Assembly (NCBI GenBank): GCA_947628325.1
Contig: CANQZL010000069.1
Coordinates: 1-7,964 of the forward strand
Length of the DNA: 7,964 nucleotides
DNA from: an uncultured Bacilli bacterium
GTDB lineage: Bacteria > Bacillota_I > Bacilli_A > RF39 > UBA660
Reading direction: 5' to 3'
Position 1 is the stretch's first letter. Each line of letters starts with the position of its first letter. The notes beneath the pieces are model-generated. The model did no database searches. It was not told the DNA's origin and saw only the letters and a list, made by a program, of their open reading frames with translations. Shown here one piece after another: positions 5,851 through 7,964 of the stretch. A program made the position numbers and the translations under genes.

Positions 5851-7161
5851 ATGGCAGAACAAAATAAAAGTAAAAATATTTTAAAAAATATCTTGAAATT
5901 GCTATATTACATAGTGATTGTTTTTGTTGGCCTAATAGCTATATTCTTAATAATTTACATAATTTCTTCTCAAATACATAGTAAAGACGAAAATTATAAA
6001 CCAAGAATTTCTTTATATACAATAGTTAGTCCAAGTATGACACCAGTAATAAAAGTCTATGATGTAGTATTAAATATTAAAGTAAATAATCCTAAGGATA
6101 TAAAAGTAGGAGATATAATAACATATATTTCATCATCTCCAACATCTGAAGGAATGACTATAACTCATCGTGTTATCGATATAGAAAAATTACCTGATGG
6201 TACATATGAGTATTTAACTCAAGGAGATAATAATAGTGAACCTGATAATAATTATATTGATTTTGATTCAATAATAGGTAAAGAAATTCTTATAATACCA
6301 TTTGTTGGACGTTTACAATTCCTAATAGCAAATAAAAAAGGTTGGTTATTCTTATTATTAATACCTGTAGCTATATATACTTTTATTGAAATATATAAAC
6401 TATTAACTTTATTTGGTTTAAAGAAAAAAGTAGATAAAGTAGTAATCGAAAATGATAAAGAACAAAAAGAAAGAAAAAGAAGTCAATTAATAAATAATAA
6501 CTTTAAGAAGCAAATGCTTAAAAATGAGTTAAATAGCAAAGTAGTAAATAAAGATGCTTTAATAAAAAATGATAAAGAACCATCAGGATTTCTTGATAAC
6601 TATAGCGATACGATTGTTAATGTTAAAGAAAATAAATATAATAAAATAAAAGATAATGAAAATATTATAAGAGAAGCTACAAATTTAGTTAGACCTTCAA
6701 ATGTTTCTAATGATTTAGAAATGACTGCGAGATATGAAATATTAGATACTGATGAATTAACTTCTAAAATAAAAGAATATGATGAAAAAATTGAAAAGCT
6801 AGATAAAATGTTAAAAGATATAAGTGGTATAGACTTTAATAATAGTGATAAAGATGAAGAAGAAGTTATAGAAGAACAAGATAATTATTTAAAAGATAGA
6901 AAAATAAAAGTAGTAAGTGTTGAAAATACTAAGAATTCACCAAACTATAAAAATAAAAATCGTGATATACCACCAAAAAATATAAGTAAAAAAGATATTC
7001 AAATAAATGTTATGCCTATTTTACCAAAGGTAAATAATATTAATAAAGATACTTCAAATATTTTACCTAAACAAGCTTCTAAAAATCCAACACCTAAAAA
7101 AGCTAAACTAAATTTAAATCCCAAAAAAGTAAAAAAAATAAATCGTAAAGGTAAAAAATAG
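5851..7161 (+). CDS. SipW/ER-type signal peptidase I with long charged C-terminal tail
   Basis: This 436-residue protein has a membrane helix at about 17-40, a catalytic domain outside the membrane, a second helix at about 164-188, and then a long tail expected to be cytoplasmic. The catalytic signature is of the archaeal/ER/SipW branch, which uses Ser-His-Asp instead of Ser-Lys: VSPSMTP with Ser62, THRVID with His106, and TQGDNNSEPD with Asp126 and Asp132. VGDIITY (87-93) and GK (143-144) also fit. Ordinary SipW enzymes end shortly after the second helix, near 190 residues. Here some 245 more follow: a Lys/Asn/Asp-rich stretch, a likely coiled coil (about 301-325), an acidic patch (333-343) and a basic end with five Pro-Lys motifs (375, 392, 406, 415, 424). 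It closes an operon with two probable substrates, as sipW does in the tapA-sipW-tasA operon. The enzyme call is firm; the tail's role is unknown. Confidence 0.9.
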   Translation: MAEQNKSKNILKNILKLLYYIVIVFVGLIAIFLIIYIISSQIHSKDENYKPRISLYTIVSPSMTPVIKVYDVVLNIKVNNPKDIKVGDIITYISSSPTSEGMTITHRVIDIEKLPDGTYEYLTQGDNNSEPDNNYIDFDSIIGKEILIIPFVGRLQFLIANKKGWLFLLLIPVAIYTFIEIYKLLTLFGLKKKVDKVVIENDKEQKERKRSQLINNNFKKQMLKNELNSKVVNKDALIKNDKEPSGFLDNYSDTIVNVKENKYNKIKDNENIIREATNLVRPSNVSNDLEMTARYEILDTDELTSKIKEYDEKIEKLDKMLKDISGIDFNNSDKDEEEVIEEQDNYLKDRKIKVVSVENTKNSPNYKNKNRDIPPKNISKKDIQINVMPILPKVNNINKDTSNILPKQASKNPTPKKAKLNLNPKKVKKINRKGKK

Positions 7162-7166
7162 AAATA

Positions 7167-7220
7167 AAAAAACTTCTTAATAAAATATACTTAAATATAT
7201 TTTAATAAAAGAAGTTTTTT
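7167..7220. terminator. Composite bidirectional intrinsic terminator between convergent genes
   Basis: AAAAAACTTCTT (7167-7178) and AAGAAGTTTTTT (7209-7220) form a perfect 12-bp outer stem. Inside it, TAAAATATA (7181-7189) and TATATTTTA (7196-7204) form a 9-bp stem with a 6-base loop. The A and T runs at the ends give a T tail in both directions, so it can stop the signal-peptidase operon from the left and the TPM gene from the right. Confidence 0.85.
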
Positions 7221-7250
7221 ATTGTATAAATTTAATTATTAATAAGTGAA

Positions 7251-7964
7251 CTATCCATGGCGTCCACCACCACTACTATGGCCTCCTCCAGAAGAACCAC
7301 CAGATGAACCTCCAGAAAATCCACCACCGCCACCACTAGATGATGATGTAGTATAAGATGATGTATGAGAATTAATAAATTTGTCTTCTCTTGCTCTAAA
7401 ATATACACTACTTTCATCTAAGTAAGCTCGGGCTTTCTGTTCTTTATAAACCATCTTATTCTTTTTTACAAACCATCCTATAACAAATATAGTAATAATA
7501 CCTGGAGCAATTATCATTAATTTGATTGGTGGTACATATTTTTCTTTCAAGTATCCCATATCATCTACATAATAGTTACGATACTCTGGAGGAATACCAC
7601 TATCATAATATCTATACATTCTTGTTAAAAAATTATCCATTCCTGTAACATACAAATCATTACTAAACTCATTATATATAGCGTCTAAAACAGTTTCACA
7701 GCGATCAAAAGTATAATATAATTGAGCATTTCCAAACATATAAACATTATAATAACGATCAACTTCATAACTATTTCTAAATAATAGAACTCCACTATAA
7801 TTTTCAAAATCCATTCCAAAGTCATTATAATCATAAAAATCTGCAGCAAATTCTTCATTTTTACTATCTACATCATAAGGAAGATCATATATAACAAAAA
7901 CCATATCCATATTAGTCTTTTCAATAAAAAGATTAATCATATTTTTAATTTGTTTTTCTTCTTC
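7251..7964 (-). CDS. TPM-domain (DUF477/YgcG-like) membrane protein, 5' end beyond window
   Basis: The minus-strand frame is open from the window end to TAG 7253-7251, giving 237 visible residues. The ATG at 7940 lacks a Shine-Dalgarno and the frame continues upstream (EEEKQIKN), so the gene starts outside the window. Residues from about 1 to 120 match the TPM fold: helix, the strand TNMDMVFVIYDLP (17-29), EEFAADFYDYNDFGMD (37-52), and NYSGVLLF (55-62), which corresponds to the usual NGVLLL. A membrane helix (about 148-166) and a short cytoplasmic-type basic region follow. The end is a low-complexity Ser/Gly/His tail (about 200-237), as in many TPM proteins. An N-terminal signal peptide is expected but not visible. 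Family members have been described as phosphatase-like or as membrane-complex assembly factors; the bacterial role is unclear. The glycine-rich FxxVG-like site of the family is poorly conserved here. Confidence 0.8.
   Translation of the reverse strand, partial: EEEKQIKNMINLFIEKTNMDMVFVIYDLPYDVDSKNEEFAADFYDYNDFGMDFENYSGVLLFRNSYEVDRYYNVYMFGNAQLYYTFDRCETVLDAIYNEFSNDLYVTGMDNFLTRMYRYYDSGIPPEYRNYYVDDMGYLKEKYVPPIKLMIIAPGIITIFVIGWFVKKNKMVYKEQKARAYLDESSVYFRAREDKFINSHTSSYTTSSSSGGGGGFSGGSSGGSSGGGHSSGGGRHG

Noticed and set aside
7200..7250. The A/T-rich inverted repeat near 7167-7220 as a mobile-element end or attachment site
   Set aside because: It lies between convergent genes, has T tails on both strands and is explained fully as a terminator.
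7232..7417. Minus-strand 61-codon open frame rich in His, Leu and Val
   Set aside because: It overlaps the Gly/Ser tail of the TPM gene in another frame; the composition is a shadow of that repetitive sequence.
1..7964. Mycoplasma-type genetic code (TGA = Trp)
   Set aside because: All visible tryptophans are TGG and all genes are complete under the standard code; with such AT bias TGA would dominate if it were reassigned.

Overview
The window is strongly AT-rich (about a quarter G+C by eye), densely packed and bacterial. Shine-Dalgarno sites are strong (AGGAGG or GGTGAT types), promoters are often of the extended -10 type (TGnTATAAT), and tryptophan is encoded by TGG in every gene. These traits, together with a ComEC-like hydrolase/DUF3006 pair, a YdjI-like SPFH protein and a SipW-type signal peptidase, suggest a low-GC Bacillota. 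An uncultured gut Bacilli lineage close to the Mollicutes but still using the standard code is my best guess. No gene ends in TGA (6 TAA, 4 TAG). I see no tRNA, rRNA, CRISPR array, transposase or clear prophage.

Left part (1-2257, + strand): the 3' end of an unrecognised helical protein is followed by an extended -10 promoter. Then come a membrane-anchored ComEC-type metallo-beta-lactamase-fold hydrolase, a tightly coupled DUF3006 protein, and a small three-helix membrane protein with a very acidic tail. A bidirectional hairpin terminator closes the set.

Middle part (2256-4510, - strand): two independently transcribed genes lie here. One is a stomatin/prohibitin (SPFH) protein with a C-terminal zinc ribbon. 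The other is a GtrB/CsbB-type polyprenyl-phosphate glycosyltransferase with two C-terminal membrane helices. Each ends in a hairpin that overlaps its own stop codon.

Divergent promoter region (4511-4638): this holds a perfect 20-bp tandem duplication. It repeats an extended -10 element facing the glycosyltransferase. Next to it is a good promoter facing right.

Right part (4639-7220, + strand): this is the most interesting locus. Two small, distantly similar proteins, each with an N-terminal membrane segment and a beta-rich outer domain, are followed by a SipW/ER-type (Ser-His-Asp) signal peptidase. The peptidase carries a charged, lysine- and asparagine-rich tail of about 245 residues that such enzymes normally lack. 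The layout recalls the TasA/TapA-SipW fibre systems of Bacillus, but the substrates are not recognisable members of those families. A composite bidirectional hairpin terminates the operon.

Right edge (7251-7964, - strand): a TPM-domain (DUF477/YgcG-like) membrane protein with a Gly/Ser tail is cut by the window end.
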